Of a stretch of 64,000 bases of DNA, positions 11,101 to 20,000 are shown piece after piece. Made by a program: the position numbers and the translations under genes. Numbering within the stretch: position 1 is the first letter of the stretch; each line of letters opens with the position of its first letter. The notes beneath the pieces were generated by a model. It was not told where the DNA came from, did no database searches, and worked only from the letters and a program-made list of their open reading frames with translations. Source of the DNA: Hassallia sp050875635 (lineage in GTDB: Bacteria; Cyanobacteriota; Cyanobacteriia; Cyanobacteriales; Nostocaceae); contig NZ_JBPAOH010000011.1 of NCBI RefSeq assembly GCF_050875635.1, forward strand, positions 35,921 through 99,920. Direction: 5' to 3'.

Positions 11101-11411
11101 TCAATCTTACCTTCTTGTTGTTGAGGATTCAAACTACTAAGATTGTGCTTTGTGTCTAATTTTAACTTGCGGTTTGTAATTACCTGTACTGGAAGAGTCA
11201 TCCCAGGCAGACAAGGAAAACAGGTACGGAGTATCTCATGGCGATCGACAATATCTTGTAATGCCAATTCTAAATTATTGATATCGACATGACCTTCAAT
11301 TAAAATTGCACAATTACTACGATAAGCTTGACTTTGATCAATTTGTTGCAGTAACCATAAATGCTCTTGCTGAGGTGAAAGTTGAAACCCCTCCATACTT
11401 TCTGCTTGCAT
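8172..11411 (-). CDS. NRPS module, interface-A-T, for a beta-hydroxylated residue
   Basis: A 1079-residue NRPS. Residues 1-440 are a condensation-like interface domain: it starts GFQLSPQQEHLWLL, but the catalytic HHxxxDG position reads NLPAMSAD, so both histidines are gone. The A domain spans about 450-950 with YTSGSTGKPKG near 609 and NGKINRR as the A10 lysine. The T domain has GGHSLLMV near 1001. Hand alignment to GrsA gives the pocket D-S-A-S-I-A-E-V-W-K, not the Asp code of the other two interface modules. The D-S...A-E-V pattern recalls published His pockets, but I do not assign it firmly. With no catalytic C domain of its own it must use the stand-alone C protein (13493-15076), and the TauD protein at 12487-13506 is its expected hydroxylase. 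The tail is basic (RRESKKQQRQLRQKH). ATG 11411 is taken; Met6 is an alternative. Confidence 0.93.
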   Translation of the reverse strand: MQAESMEGFQLSPQQEHLWLLQQIDQSQAYRSNCAILIEGHVDINNLELALQDIVDRHEILRTCFPCLPGMTLPVQVITNRKLKLDTKHNLSSLNPQQQEGKIEAIFQQFNQLAFDYEQNSILQTSLITLSPEKHLLFINLPAMSADNATLNNLVQEIAIFYSKQSPDELSEEPLQYADFSEWQNQILEAEETAVGRKYWGKQDFSDLRKFQLPFENSLSEKQKFEPKLVSSIIAPELIEKIEVLAHKYNTSASIFYLTCWLILLWRLIGQSEMIVGKAVDGRKYDELKKALGLFTKYLPLHCDLQENLRFRQIIQEINESVESIYKWQESFTWEQISSDTKSENLPFLPFCFDFESEDTKYFADSIIFSIYKRYTCIERFKIKLFCRQKDDFLSTEFHYDSNLFYTKDIEGLAEQFHKLVESAVNHPEAAISELEILSDRHLHQLLVEFNQTQADYPQDKCIHRLFEEQAERTPNNIAVTFSDEKLTYRELNARANKIAHYLQRQGVKPDVLVGICVERTLEMIVGILGILKAGGAYVPLDPAYPKERLAFILKDTQTPVLLTQQQLKESLPAHNAQTICLDTAWEIIAQESDENPALKTCAENLAYVIYTSGSTGKPKGVQIAHRNLVHSTTARITYYQETVTSFLLLSSFAFDSSVAGIFWTLCSGGTLCLPQEGLQLEIPKLLELIAQNHVSHLLSLPSLYALLLQSAKPEQLTSLCTVIVAGEHCLTELVQHHYQLLSETSLFNEYGPTEGTVWSSVYHCGSQQTRKQVSIGSPISNTQIYILDSHLRPVPIGVIGEVYISGDGLARGYLNQPALTSEKFIPNCFGDRPGMLMYKTGDLACYLSDGNIEFLGRLDQQVKIRGYRIELGEIEAVVSQHPQVREVVVIAQKDELKDMRLVAYLVANQQPASLQSELRRYLLDKLPEYMIPSAFVLLKEMPLLPNGKINRRVLPDEPQLNLEENFVAPQTELEHTIATIWQEVLHVEKVGIHHNFFDLGGHSLLMVQVHSKLYQSLNRDIPIVEMFQYPTISTLAKHFSQQLEEKTSFQPSHELVETRRESKKQQRQLRQKHRETNQ

Positions 11412-11607
11412 GTTTATACCTTTATATTTTTCAGTTTCATTCCTGGCAAGTGTACGTTAAAATTGTTATTTTTTAATTAGCCAACTTTTGAATTAGTGAA
11501 CTTAACCAAGCCAAGATTGTGATAATTTTTTTGGCGAGATAAAACACAAAAGACTAATGTTCAATGCCACTCTTCCTAGCTCCAAGTTATCTTCAGCTTT
11601 TTAAGGC

Positions 11608-12363
11608 TTAGGTATTTAGCCGTTTACGACAAACACAATAGATATAGCCAGCCTCTCCCGGTATTCCCAAATCCCGTTCTGAATCATAAATGTTAACTTC
11701 CGCGAAGCCCACATTTTCCAAAGCAGACTGAATTTCGCTGGTAGAATAACATTTCTCTAGTAGAGTAGTATCTGAACGCTGCCAGTTTCCTTCTACCAAA
11801 TTGAATATAGTTAGTTGGCGTCGGTTTATTTTGTCTTCTGGATCATATCTCTGTAGCTCCGCATAGGCATACTCGTCTTTGACATCGCCAGAAAGGTAAG
11901 CTTGCACATACTTCTGATACGCTTCTTCTGTATCCAAGTTAAAGACGAACAGACCATTTTCCACAAGTGCTGTATGTACGTTACGAAAGACCCACCTTAA
12001 TTCCTCAAGGCTCATAACATAGTTAAGGACAGCATTTGTAGAAACAACTGCATCAAAGATAGACAGGAATTCAAAGTAGCGTGCGTCAGCAACAAGAAAT
12101 TTACCACCCGGTGCATTCTCGCGAGCAAAGTGCAACATTTCCTCAGATCCATCAAGTCCTGTGACTTTATACCCTTTTATTAGCAGATGTTGTGCCAGTT
12201 GTCCGGTACCACAACCGAGGTCGAGAATATGCGCTTCTTCCGGTAGATGTGATAGCAACAATTTTTCCACCTGCGGTAGTGTTGGATTAACGATTTCTGG
12301 AGCCTGTTTGTTATATAGCCAAGCTTGAGAATTATAGGCTGAGTAAAGAGTTTTTGAAGACAT
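11608..12363 (-). CDS. Class I SAM-dependent methyltransferase
   Basis: A 251-residue methyltransferase with motif I ILDLGCGTGQLAQHL near residue 46, then TGLDGSEEML and a VADARYF segment. It is a paralogue of the enzyme at 2330-3091. AGGAG upstream of ATG 12363 supports the start. It sits between a TauD hydroxylase and the interface-A-T NRPS it serves, so methylation at or next to that hydroxylated residue is a reasonable guess (O-, N- or ring-methylation). About 196 bp separate it from the NRPS start, one of the wider gaps in this operon, with no clear terminator. Nothing in the sequence reveals the substrate. Confidence 0.85.
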   Translation of the reverse strand: MSSKTLYSAYNSQAWLYNKQAPEIVNPTLPQVEKLLLSHLPEEAHILDLGCGTGQLAQHLLIKGYKVTGLDGSEEMLHFARENAPGGKFLVADARYFEFLSIFDAVVSTNAVLNYVMSLEELRWVFRNVHTALVENGLFVFNLDTEEAYQKYVQAYLSGDVKDEYAYAELQRYDPEDKINRRQLTIFNLVEGNWQRSDTTLLEKCYSTSEIQSALENVGFAEVNIYDSERDLGIPGEAGYIYCVCRKRLNT

Positions 12364-12486
12364 CGAATATTTCTCCTATATCTACATAAATTTATGAAAT
12401 TCAGCCCTGAACAACAGGTATAAAAAAATGAACTTTAATAGAATTTTTTTCTACATGTCTATTGCTTTATGTTGGTTATGTCAATG

Positions 12487-13506
12487 CTAGGGACTATATG
12501 GTTGAGCCATTCCTACTAAAATTTTTCTGGGAGGGACAAATGGCTTGCGGGCATGTATTGATAACATATTGTCCAACATCAATACATCTCCTTTTTGCCA
12601 GGAAAAGGTGACCATTTCCTGTTGATAAGCTTCTCTCAGATGAGCTAACACTGATGGCTCTATTGGGGAACCATCTCCGTAATATGTATTAGTTGGTAAG
12701 TCTTCTTCTTTAAGATTTGTCAACAATGAATCGCGGACTGTTGGTTCCAATGTGGAAACGTGGAAAAAAGTCGCGTGGTTGAACCAGACCATTTCACCCG
12801 TTTGAGGATGTTTGATAACAGCGGGTCCAACTTGTCGAGTTCTTAAGCGATCGCCTTGTTTCCATTCAACCTCAATTCCGTTGCTTTGGCAATACTCCTT
12901 TACTTTTGTTTTGTCTGTTGTTTGAAATACAGTTTGCCAAGGAAGACCAAATCCATCGCCAAAGTTACGCATATACATCACTTTCTTTTCGATAAAGCGA
13001 TCGCGAATCTTAGGATCAATACGCTCAAACACTTTTCGACAACTACCAATTGGAGTTTCTCCTCCCGACTGCGCCGGAGTCAAACAAAAGAAGAATATTT
13101 TCAATGGAAAAGTAGGAGAGTAAGCGTGTTCATTGTGAGGAAAGATACTTTGTTCAGCAGGGTAGTCAGTTGAAGTGTAAATTCTACCACCTACTTGAGT
13201 TCGTGGAGATGCCCGATAACGATACTCCATTGCTTCTCCACAAATAGCTGCGATGATTTGCTCTAATTCTTCGACTGATTTGACTTTGAAATCTCGAAAA
13301 AGTATAGCTCCATATTCTAATAATTCGGCTTTCAAAAATTCCCGATTGTTCTCAGCCCAGTTTTGCAGATTCACACCTTTTATGCTAGGTTTTATCACCA
13401 AAGGAAAGTTGGTTCCTGGCTGGAGAAACTCTGTTTTTATTAAGTTTTCTTGGGATATGTTGACAGCTTTGCGTCTTGCAGAAGCTAAAGATTCAATTTT
13501 TGTCAT
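12487..13506 (-). CDS. TauD-family Fe(II)/2-oxoglutarate amino-acid beta-hydroxylase
   Basis: A 339-residue TauD/SyrP-like dioxygenase. The iron triad is visible: HNE within PHNEHAYSP near residue 124, and the distal His in LSIHARKPF near 316, followed by the 2-oxoglutarate-binding Arg in PPRKILVG. The sequence is close to the TauD protein at 49152-50201 (shared IRDRFIEKKVMY, FGDGFGLPWQTVFQT and TYYGDGSPIE) and more distant from the TauD domain fused in the large NRPS. Enzymes of this group hydroxylate Asp or His while bound to the T domain, recruited by an interface domain. The partner here should be the NRPS at 8172-11411. The gene overlaps the upstream C-domain gene by 14 bp, which suggests translational coupling. 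The N-terminus carries a basic patch (SARRKAVNIS) also found in the C-TauD linker of the fused protein. Confidence 0.93.
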   Translation of the reverse strand: MTKIESLASARRKAVNISQENLIKTEFLQPGTNFPLVIKPSIKGVNLQNWAENNREFLKAELLEYGAILFRDFKVKSVEELEQIIAAICGEAMEYRYRASPRTQVGGRIYTSTDYPAEQSIFPHNEHAYSPTFPLKIFFFCLTPAQSGGETPIGSCRKVFERIDPKIRDRFIEKKVMYMRNFGDGFGLPWQTVFQTTDKTKVKEYCQSNGIEVEWKQGDRLRTRQVGPAVIKHPQTGEMVWFNHATFFHVSTLEPTVRDSLLTNLKEEDLPTNTYYGDGSPIEPSVLAHLREAYQQEMVTFSWQKGDVLMLDNMLSIHARKPFVPPRKILVGMAQPYSP

Positions 13507-15076
13507 AATTTGTATTTCCTTCTGCTTGCGGTTTGCTATTAGCTCTACGTTTAATGTTTCTTAATTTTTTCTGTATAGTGCTTTGATAGGCTTCTTCTTT
13601 GGTGAGATTCTGCTGCTTATCTGCTTCACAGAGAAATGCTTTTAGCTCATTTAATTTGGCTTGTGGATGTGTCGCAATCTTGCCTAAAAGTGCTTCAAAA
13701 TTTCTCGACATCTGGACAATACTGGCAGTGTCAAATAGGTCTGTATTATATTCCCATACACCAAATAGTCCTTGCTCTGTCTCGTTTAACTCCAGGAGCA
13801 AGTCAAACTGCACTGTTTTATTTTCGACCTTCAGGGAGCTTATAGTCAGACCCGGAAGCTCCAAAGAGGGGGTTTGGGTATTTTCCAAAACTAGCTTGAC
13901 CTGAAACAAGGGTGAGCGGTTCAACTCCCGTTTCGGATTAAGAACATCTACCAGCTTGTCAAAAGGCAAATCTTGGTGAGCATAAGCTTCCAGAGTCATT
14001 TCACGGACTCGTTCTAATAACTCTAGAAAAGTCGGATTTCCTGACAAATCTATACGCAACACTAGTTGGTTGACAAAGAACCCGATCAATTCCTTGGTCT
14101 CGGCTTGGTTGCGGTTGGCGATATCAGTACCCACGACGATATCTTCTTGCCCTGTATACCAGAAAAGCAAAGTTTGAAACGCTGCAAGCAGTATCATAAA
14201 TAGCGTAATGCCTTGGCGTTGATTGAGAGCTTTAAGCTTTTCGGATAAGGTTTTGGGTAACGCCAGAGATTCTCTTGCTCCTGAAAAAGTCTGGATTGTT
14301 GGTCGGGGGCGATCGCTGGAGAGTTCCAGTACAGGTAGTTTACCACCCAGTTGTTGCTTCCAGTAAGCAAGTTGAGTTTCTAGTTGCTCTTTTTGTAACC
14401 ATTGTCGCTGCCAAACGGCAAAGTCTGCATACTGGATGGATAGTTTAGGAAGCGGTGAGGGTTTTCCCAGAGAAAAGGCTTCGTAAAGGGCTGCGATCTC
14501 ACAAATAAGCACGCCTATTGACCAGCCATCAGAGATAATGTGATGCATTGTTAACACTAACGCATGATCTGTCTCGGTTTGCCGCAATAGAGTAACTCGG
14601 AGTAAGGGACCTTTGGCTAAGTTGAAGGAGTGTTGAGCTTCTTCATGAGCCAGTCGCAGAACCTCAGCTTCCCTCTTGTCTTTGGGAAGTTCTTGCAAAT
14701 CTACCAGTAGTAGTCTGAAGGTAGGGGTCGGAGCAATAACTTGTATCGATTGACCATCGACTGTAGTGAATGTGGTTCTTAAGATTTCGTGACGCCTGAT
14801 TACTTCGTTGAAGCTTTGCTCTAGCGCCGATACGTTCAACTGTCCTACCAGATGCATGGACTGGGAAATATTGTAGGCGCTATGACCAGGCTGCAAATGA
14901 TCGAGGAACCACAAGCGCTGCTGGGCAAAGGATAGGGGGAATGAGCTGGTTTCTCGACTTTGAGGAATTATTTGCGATCGCAACAAGACCTCCCCTTTTT
15001 TGTTATGAAGCCTTTGCAGGAGAAGCTGACGTTTTCCTGGGGTAAGAGCAGCAATTTTTTGGGAAAGGTCACTCAT
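13493..15076 (-). CDS. Stand-alone NRPS condensation domain protein
   Basis: A 527-residue protein consisting essentially of one condensation domain (about residues 45-490) with an intact active site, HHIISDGWSIG near 180, and LSFAQQRLWFLD at its start. There is no A or T domain. The N-terminal region (DLSQKIAALTPGKRQLLLQRLHNKK) is Lys/Arg-rich and resembles heads that receive the acidic tails of PKS proteins; the preceding enzyme in the line is the PKS at 17066-22960, which ends in such a tail. It should form the amide bond between that polyketide and the residue on the interface-A-T NRPS at 8172-11411, replacing the missing catalysis there. The tail (LRNIKRRANSK) resembles the end of the FAAL-C protein. 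The 3' end overlaps the TauD gene by 14 bp. Confidence 0.93.
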   Translation of the reverse strand: MSDLSQKIAALTPGKRQLLLQRLHNKKGEVLLRSQIIPQSRETSSFPLSFAQQRLWFLDHLQPGHSAYNISQSMHLVGQLNVSALEQSFNEVIRRHEILRTTFTTVDGQSIQVIAPTPTFRLLLVDLQELPKDKREAEVLRLAHEEAQHSFNLAKGPLLRVTLLRQTETDHALVLTMHHIISDGWSIGVLICEIAALYEAFSLGKPSPLPKLSIQYADFAVWQRQWLQKEQLETQLAYWKQQLGGKLPVLELSSDRPRPTIQTFSGARESLALPKTLSEKLKALNQRQGITLFMILLAAFQTLLFWYTGQEDIVVGTDIANRNQAETKELIGFFVNQLVLRIDLSGNPTFLELLERVREMTLEAYAHQDLPFDKLVDVLNPKRELNRSPLFQVKLVLENTQTPSLELPGLTISSLKVENKTVQFDLLLELNETEQGLFGVWEYNTDLFDTASIVQMSRNFEALLGKIATHPQAKLNELKAFLCEADKQQNLTKEEAYQSTIQKKLRNIKRRANSKPQAEGNTNYDKN

Positions 15077-15137
15077 TTACAAAAACCAATATCAAATAAT
15101 AAATGTAAAAGCGCTGATTGTTTAAGAAATATAAACT

Positions 15138-16100
15138 TTAAATCACACCAACAGCAAGTAGAAATCTACTCAACCACGGAAACTCCAAAATTAATGGTAG
15201 AAGATAAGCTTTGATATCACCCTTCTCAAGAAAGGATTGGAACACTAATTCTGAGTTATATTCGTTCACAAAAAGATTTCCCATACCGATGCTGTTCTCC
15301 AGGTTCTTCACTTGATGCCACCAGTTCGGCGGGATATAAATAATTTCTCCTGGTTCAAGTACGACTTCCACTGGCTTTGCTTTGGCGTAGAGTGGAAACT
15401 TTTCTAAATTAGGATTGAAAACATCGACTTTTCCACCATATAATAAATCTTTTTGCTCTGGTGTAAAGAAAATAATTTTTTTCCGTCCATAAATCAGTCC
15501 CAACCAAGCAGCACAACTACTAGGGTCTTTGTGAAGACCGACCGATGTACCCTTATGACCTATAAATATTTCTGGGTTATCATATTCATATTTTTGTAAA
15601 AGTTTTCTTGGTAATTTTTGAAACCAATTAGAAAAGTAAACTGGTTCTTTGTAGTCTTCTAAAAGTTCAGGGTAATAAGAAACTACCCAATTAGCTAGAT
15701 ATAGACATTCGTCACTATCCTTGACACTCATATAGTCAATGTAATCAGCAATAGTCATAAAAGCCCGATCTTCATTTTTGTCGTTTTTTACGACGTGTTC
15801 AATTGAGCCGTAATGCAACTTGAAAAAATCCAAAGTCCACTTTTTCATGGCTTTCCAGTCTTGCATCACGTCAGTGATGATAACTGGTTTACCAACAGAT
15901 GCGTACTCCTGCACAAACTCATCATATGAGAGATGACTGCGACGCTCAACAAAATCAATAGATGTCCATACCAATTTGCATTTGTTCTTTTGCCGCATCC
16001 TCTTGAGTAGATAAACGATTAGGCGTATGGCAACAAACAATGTAATTAAGACAAAACTCAATTTAAGAGTGTCGAAAAAAGAAAGAGATTCTATAGCCAT
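15138..16100 (-). CDS. Membrane-anchored cupin/JmjC-like 2-oxoglutarate oxygenase
   Basis: A 320-residue protein with one predicted N-terminal transmembrane helix (about residues 11-34) followed by a positive stretch (KRMRQKNKCK), so the catalytic part should face the cytoplasm. The rest is a Cupin_8/JmjC-like fold: GKPVIITDV, then LHKDP (HxD of the iron site) near residue 187, a YGRKKIIFF strand, and IPPNWWHQV with the distal His near 261. The C-terminus is hydrophobic again (LLPLILEFPWLSRFLLAVG). It is a clear paralogue of the protein at 39276-40241. Such enzymes hydroxylate proteins or small molecules. Here it likely tailors an assembly-line intermediate or product near the membrane, but the substrate is unknown. 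It lies between the C-domain gene and the Asp/Asn hydroxylase-family gene. Confidence 0.85.
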   Translation of the reverse strand: MAIESLSFFDTLKLSFVLITLFVAIRLIVYLLKRMRQKNKCKLVWTSIDFVERRSHLSYDEFVQEYASVGKPVIITDVMQDWKAMKKWTLDFFKLHYGSIEHVVKNDKNEDRAFMTIADYIDYMSVKDSDECLYLANWVVSYYPELLEDYKEPVYFSNWFQKLPRKLLQKYEYDNPEIFIGHKGTSVGLHKDPSSCAAWLGLIYGRKKIIFFTPEQKDLLYGGKVDVFNPNLEKFPLYAKAKPVEVVLEPGEIIYIPPNWWHQVKNLENSIGMGNLFVNEYNSELVFQSFLEKGDIKAYLLPLILEFPWLSRFLLAVGVI

Positions 16101-16120
16101 ATCAAGTCTGATTGATTAAT

Positions 16121-16969
16121 TTATTTTAAATTTTTTAATAATTTCTTTAAGTATTGTGAATCTTGTGTTCCGTTGTATCCACCTTCTACTCCTATCAAAT
16201 TGAAATACTTGAGTGCTAACTGTAGTAGATTCTTTTCAATTTTTGTCAGTTCAGGATGATATAAATCTAATAATAAAACAACTCTATTTTCTTGACCTTT
16301 ATTCCAGGCTTCGTGTATAAAACTATTGTCAAAAAATAAAGTCTCTCCTCTAGCCCAACTTCGTGTTTCACCTTTGACTTTGATACCACAACCCTCTGGG
16401 GTTTTTATTCCCAAATGACATGTTAAAGAAATATTTATATCATCAGTGTGTGGTGGTAAGACAACTCCAGGTTCCATGACGATAAACACTACTTCTCCAG
16501 CGAAAGGGTAGAGAAAAGGTTTCAGCTTACTCACAATATTTACTGTTTTTGGAAAAAGAGACAAAGCTGCTTCTGTAAATTTACCCTGTCTCCAAATTAA
16601 GTAATACTTCCAATTTTCATCTTTATCCTTGAGTGTTTCACCAAATATTTCACTTGGCTTGTACCTTGGAACAATACTATGCCCGGATGATAAGTAAGCC
16701 AACCACTCATTTTCTATATCACTGAATCCTTTTTTGAGGGTGTCTGATACAAATTTTAAATCCTTATAATCATCAGATTCGTACCAGGGTTTGTGAGTAA
16801 TACCAGGGTAGATAAATTTGCTTGATTTATCAGTTGAATTGAAAGTTTGTCTAGCTATTAACTGAATTGCCTCTTCAAAGCGATGAACATTTCCTTGTGG
16901 ATACAATAATTTTAATAACTTAAGCAACAAAACGGAGAATCTAGTTTTTGTGGAATTTCCCTGAAGCAT
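16121..16969 (-). CDS. Aspartyl/asparaginyl beta-hydroxylase-family dioxygenase
   Basis: A protein of about 282 residues of the Asp/Asn beta-hydroxylase family (Fe(II)/2-oxoglutarate). The signature region is LPPHTDDINISLTCHLGIKTP, with the first iron His, followed by a WARGETLFFDNSFIHEAWN strand with the second His and an NRVVLLLDLYHPEL segment supplying the 2-oxoglutarate Arg. It differs in fold class from the TauD and JmjC-like enzymes nearby. Within NRPS clusters the family hydroxylates amino acids or other small acids; the substrate here is unknown, and candidates include the unassigned residue of the C-A-T NRPS or the fatty acyl chain. The start is set at ATG 16969 because AAGGAGT lies 5 nt upstream (16975-16981); a TTG at 16984 would place that ribosome site inside the gene. 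Confidence 0.87.
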   Translation of the reverse strand: MLQGNSTKTRFSVLLLKLLKLLYPQGNVHRFEEAIQLIARQTFNSTDKSSKFIYPGITHKPWYESDDYKDLKFVSDTLKKGFSDIENEWLAYLSSGHSIVPRYKPSEIFGETLKDKDENWKYYLIWRQGKFTEAALSLFPKTVNIVSKLKPFLYPFAGEVVFIVMEPGVVLPPHTDDINISLTCHLGIKTPEGCGIKVKGETRSWARGETLFFDNSFIHEAWNKGQENRVVLLLDLYHPELTKIEKNLLQLALKYFNLIGVEGGYNGTQDSQYLKKLLKNLK

Positions 16970-16974
16970 TATAT

Positions 16975-16981
16975 ACTCCTT
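16975..16981 (-). promoter_or_regulatory. Ribosome binding site of the Asp/Asn hydroxylase-family gene
   Basis: AAGGAGT on the minus strand, 5 nt before ATG 16969. It decides between this ATG and an in-frame TTG at 16984. Confidence 0.7.
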
Positions 16982-17018
16982 CAAAGTGACAAATAATATT
17001 CTTGATAAATGGCGCTTG

Positions 17019-17054
17019 TTAATTCATTAGAGAAAGTGATGATTGTATAGTCAT
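17019..17054 (-). pseudogene. 5' remnant of a third JmjC-like oxygenase gene
   Basis: Just after the stop of the PKS at 17066 the minus strand reads ATGACTATACAATCA and codes MTIQSSLSLMN followed by stop. The intact JmjC-like gene at 39276-40241 begins with the same 15 bases and MTIQSLLSFSK, and the leader before both ATGs is also alike (TTAATATG against TTGATATG). This looks like the head of a duplicated copy whose body has been lost, with the Asp/Asn hydroxylase-family gene now standing in its place. Confidence 0.6.
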
Positions 17055-17065
17055 ATTAAGTCCAA

Positions 17066-20000
17066 CTAATTACTTAAGTTTTGCGAAGCAAGTATTGTCT
17101 GCGCCTCATCTTCTGATAGTTGTTCAATATCTGCTAAAGCTTTAGCTAAATCTTCCAAATCTGTCTGTTCAGCCAGCTTTTGTACAATCACCTCAGCCAA
17201 CTCAGCTACTGTCGGTCTATTAAAAAAGCCCTTATATGAAAGTTCTATTTGGAAAGTTTTGCACAGTTGAGAAACGAGCTGAGTGGCAAATAAAGAATCT
17301 CCTCCTAACTCAAAGAAATTGTCGTGAATGCCTATTTGTTCAATACCCAGTAGTTGTTGCCAGATATCTGTAAGGCTTCGCTCAACTTCGTTGCCAGGAG
17401 CAACATAAGCATTCGCAAGATTGGGGCGGGAGTGGGTTGGTTTGGATTGACTCAGCTGGGCTAATTTTTCCTCCAAGGACTTAACTGATTTCTTTGGCTT
17501 CATCAGGCTGGAAAAATCTTGAGTTGATACAATGACCTGAGGAACTGTACTATTGCATAAAATGCGTTTAAATGCTTCAATGCCCTCTTCATAGGTCATT
17601 CCTCCTGTCAACTCTTCTCCTGTTATCTCTTTATGCCGTGCTTCGACAGGAACTGCCATTCCTAAACTGTTCCATCTATCCCAGTTAATAGATTTGATAA
17701 ATGTGCCATATTTGGAAGCACTGTAGTGAGCGAAAAAGTCAAGGAAGGCATTTTCGGCGGTATAATCTACCATCCCGGATGCCCCAGCAAATGAACTCAG
17801 TGATGAACACAGGACAAAGAAATCCAACTTGGTCTGTTTGAAGAGAGTTTCTAGTACTCGCGTTCCCCGCACTTTCGGTGCGATCGCATTTGCTGCATCT
17901 TCTTTTGTTTTTAGTTGAATCATCCCTCCGCCGAAGACTCCTGCCGCATGAATCACTCCATTGATCTGACCAAATCGTTGATTTACTTTTGCGATCGCCT
18001 CCGACATTTGTTCAGAGTTAGCAACATCAGCACCGATCACCATGACTTCTGAACCTAGTGCTTCGATACTTTGCAATTTGCGAATTTTAGAACTGATGTC
18101 ATCTTGCTGATCATGAGTGGATAGCCATGTTTCCCACTCGTCTGGTTCCGGGAAAGGCGATCGCCCTAACAATACTAATTTTGCCTGTATACTCTGTGCC
18201 AAATATTCTGCTAGTGTCAAACCAACTCCCCCCAATCCACCAGTGATGAGATAAACTCCTCTTTCTCTTAATCGAGGATTTTCTGCAAGGGTTGCATCTA
18301 ATCGGACTGGTTCAAAATCTTGCACCCAGCGGTGGAGTCCACGGTAGGCAATAACTTGGTTGGAAGTTTGGCTAACTAGTTCCGCTAGTAGTTGGTCGAT
18401 AAGTTGCTGCTGTTGGCTACTTTCGGATTTTGGAACAACAATATCAATGCTACGGCAGCTGATGTTTGGGTACTCTAGCGGTATGACTTGACATGGTCCA
18501 AGAACTAGTGCCTTCTCCGGACACAGTACCTCTGCACCCGTTACTGCCTGCATATTGTTTGAGATAATTGTAATTTGAGAATCAGTTGGATTGTGTTCTC
18601 CAATTGCCTGGGCAAGAAACAGTAAACTGTAAAAGCCTAGTGCCTCAATTTTCTTTTGTAACTCAATTTCTGATTCTGATTCTATGTCGGTTGTGACGCT
18701 CCATAAGTGAACTATTTTGCTGGGAATTAAATTTCGTTCACGCAGTTCTTTGAGGAGAGTATCGTAGTCATCCCGTTGTTGAGGATGAATCGTATATCTG
18801 CACTCACTCTCACGCTCAAATTGTTCTCCGATTTTTACAGTCACAACATTCTGACGCGCAAGTGCTAGCCGCTGCACCATTTTTTCGCTTAACCCGCACT
18901 CATCCACAAATATTAACCAGTTCCCCGGTTCATTTGTCCCAGTTCCAGGTATAAATGATTGCGGCGGCATCGAGCGTTTCCAAGAAGGAATGTAAAACCA
19001 GTCGGCAATATCAGGTTTTTTGTCTGGAGATAATTGAACATCTTCTCTTTGAAGCAGAACTGTAAATGCAGTAGGTGCTGAGTCAGTTGTCGAAGCTCTA
19101 GCTAAGAGTATTTCTTCCCCGAAAGCTTCTGTTTCTGAGAAAACAGCTACCTCACCAAATCCATGCGATCGCAGTTTTTCTTGCCATTGCTCTTTAGACA
19201 AAAATGGATTACCTCGGCTGCGTTCTTCATCCTCTAACGGATTCATTAGCAGACCGTCTGTAATGTCAAAATCTAATTGAGGTTGAGTTATCTCCCAAAG
19301 CAACAAAAATCCTCCAGGAGCCAGCAAAGAGCGTACGTGATCTAGAGTTTTTTCAATATTACGGGTTACGTGCAATACATTTACAGCGATGACAACATCA
19401 AAGCTGTCGCTGGAATAACCTTGCTCAGTCGGCGATTTTTCAATGTCTAAAAAACGATACTCGACGAAAGGATAAGCAGCGAACTTTTCTTTGGCTCGGT
19501 TTAAGAGCAAACCACCCACATCGGTAAAGGTGTAGTTTGTTTGTTTTGGAGGCAACACAGGCAATAATTCGGTCGTGGCAATACCCTGTCCACCACCGAT
19601 TTCCAAGATTCTTAAGTTCACGTCTTGCGGTAAAGACTTCACCACTTGTTCCAGACTTGCCCGGAGAATTCCTTTTAAGTAGGTATTTAAGGGCAATTCA
19701 GATTCTGATGTTTTTGCCTTTTGATCTGCCGTAGCAAAGTACAACTCTAACGGTTCTTTTTCCCCCATCAGAACGGCTGGCAGATTTTCGCCACACTGCT
19801 CAATTAAATCTACCATTTGGGGCGTGTCTGCCCATCTGTGTTTAATTTTTTCTAGCAGAGTATTTAAATACTCAGTAGAAAATGGTACAAACTTAGTAAA
19901 CAGTTTCTGCTCCTGCTGTAAGTGACCTTGCTCTACCAACACATCCAAAAAGCGACATAACAATTGCTGATAGCGAGGAACAATATGGCATTGCTCAAAT

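Noticed and set aside
8172..11411. Reading the N-terminal domains of the 8172, 35958 and 40320 NRPSs as ordinary condensation domains
   Set aside because: All three lack both His of HHxxxDG (NLPAMSAD, SLPSLCAD, SLPALCAD), and each has a separate intact C domain immediately upstream in the line.
11412..11607. A separate promoter or small RNA gene in the widest gap within the biosynthetic run
   Set aside because: The stretch is AT-rich, but I see no convincing -10/-35 pair, hairpin or conserved element.
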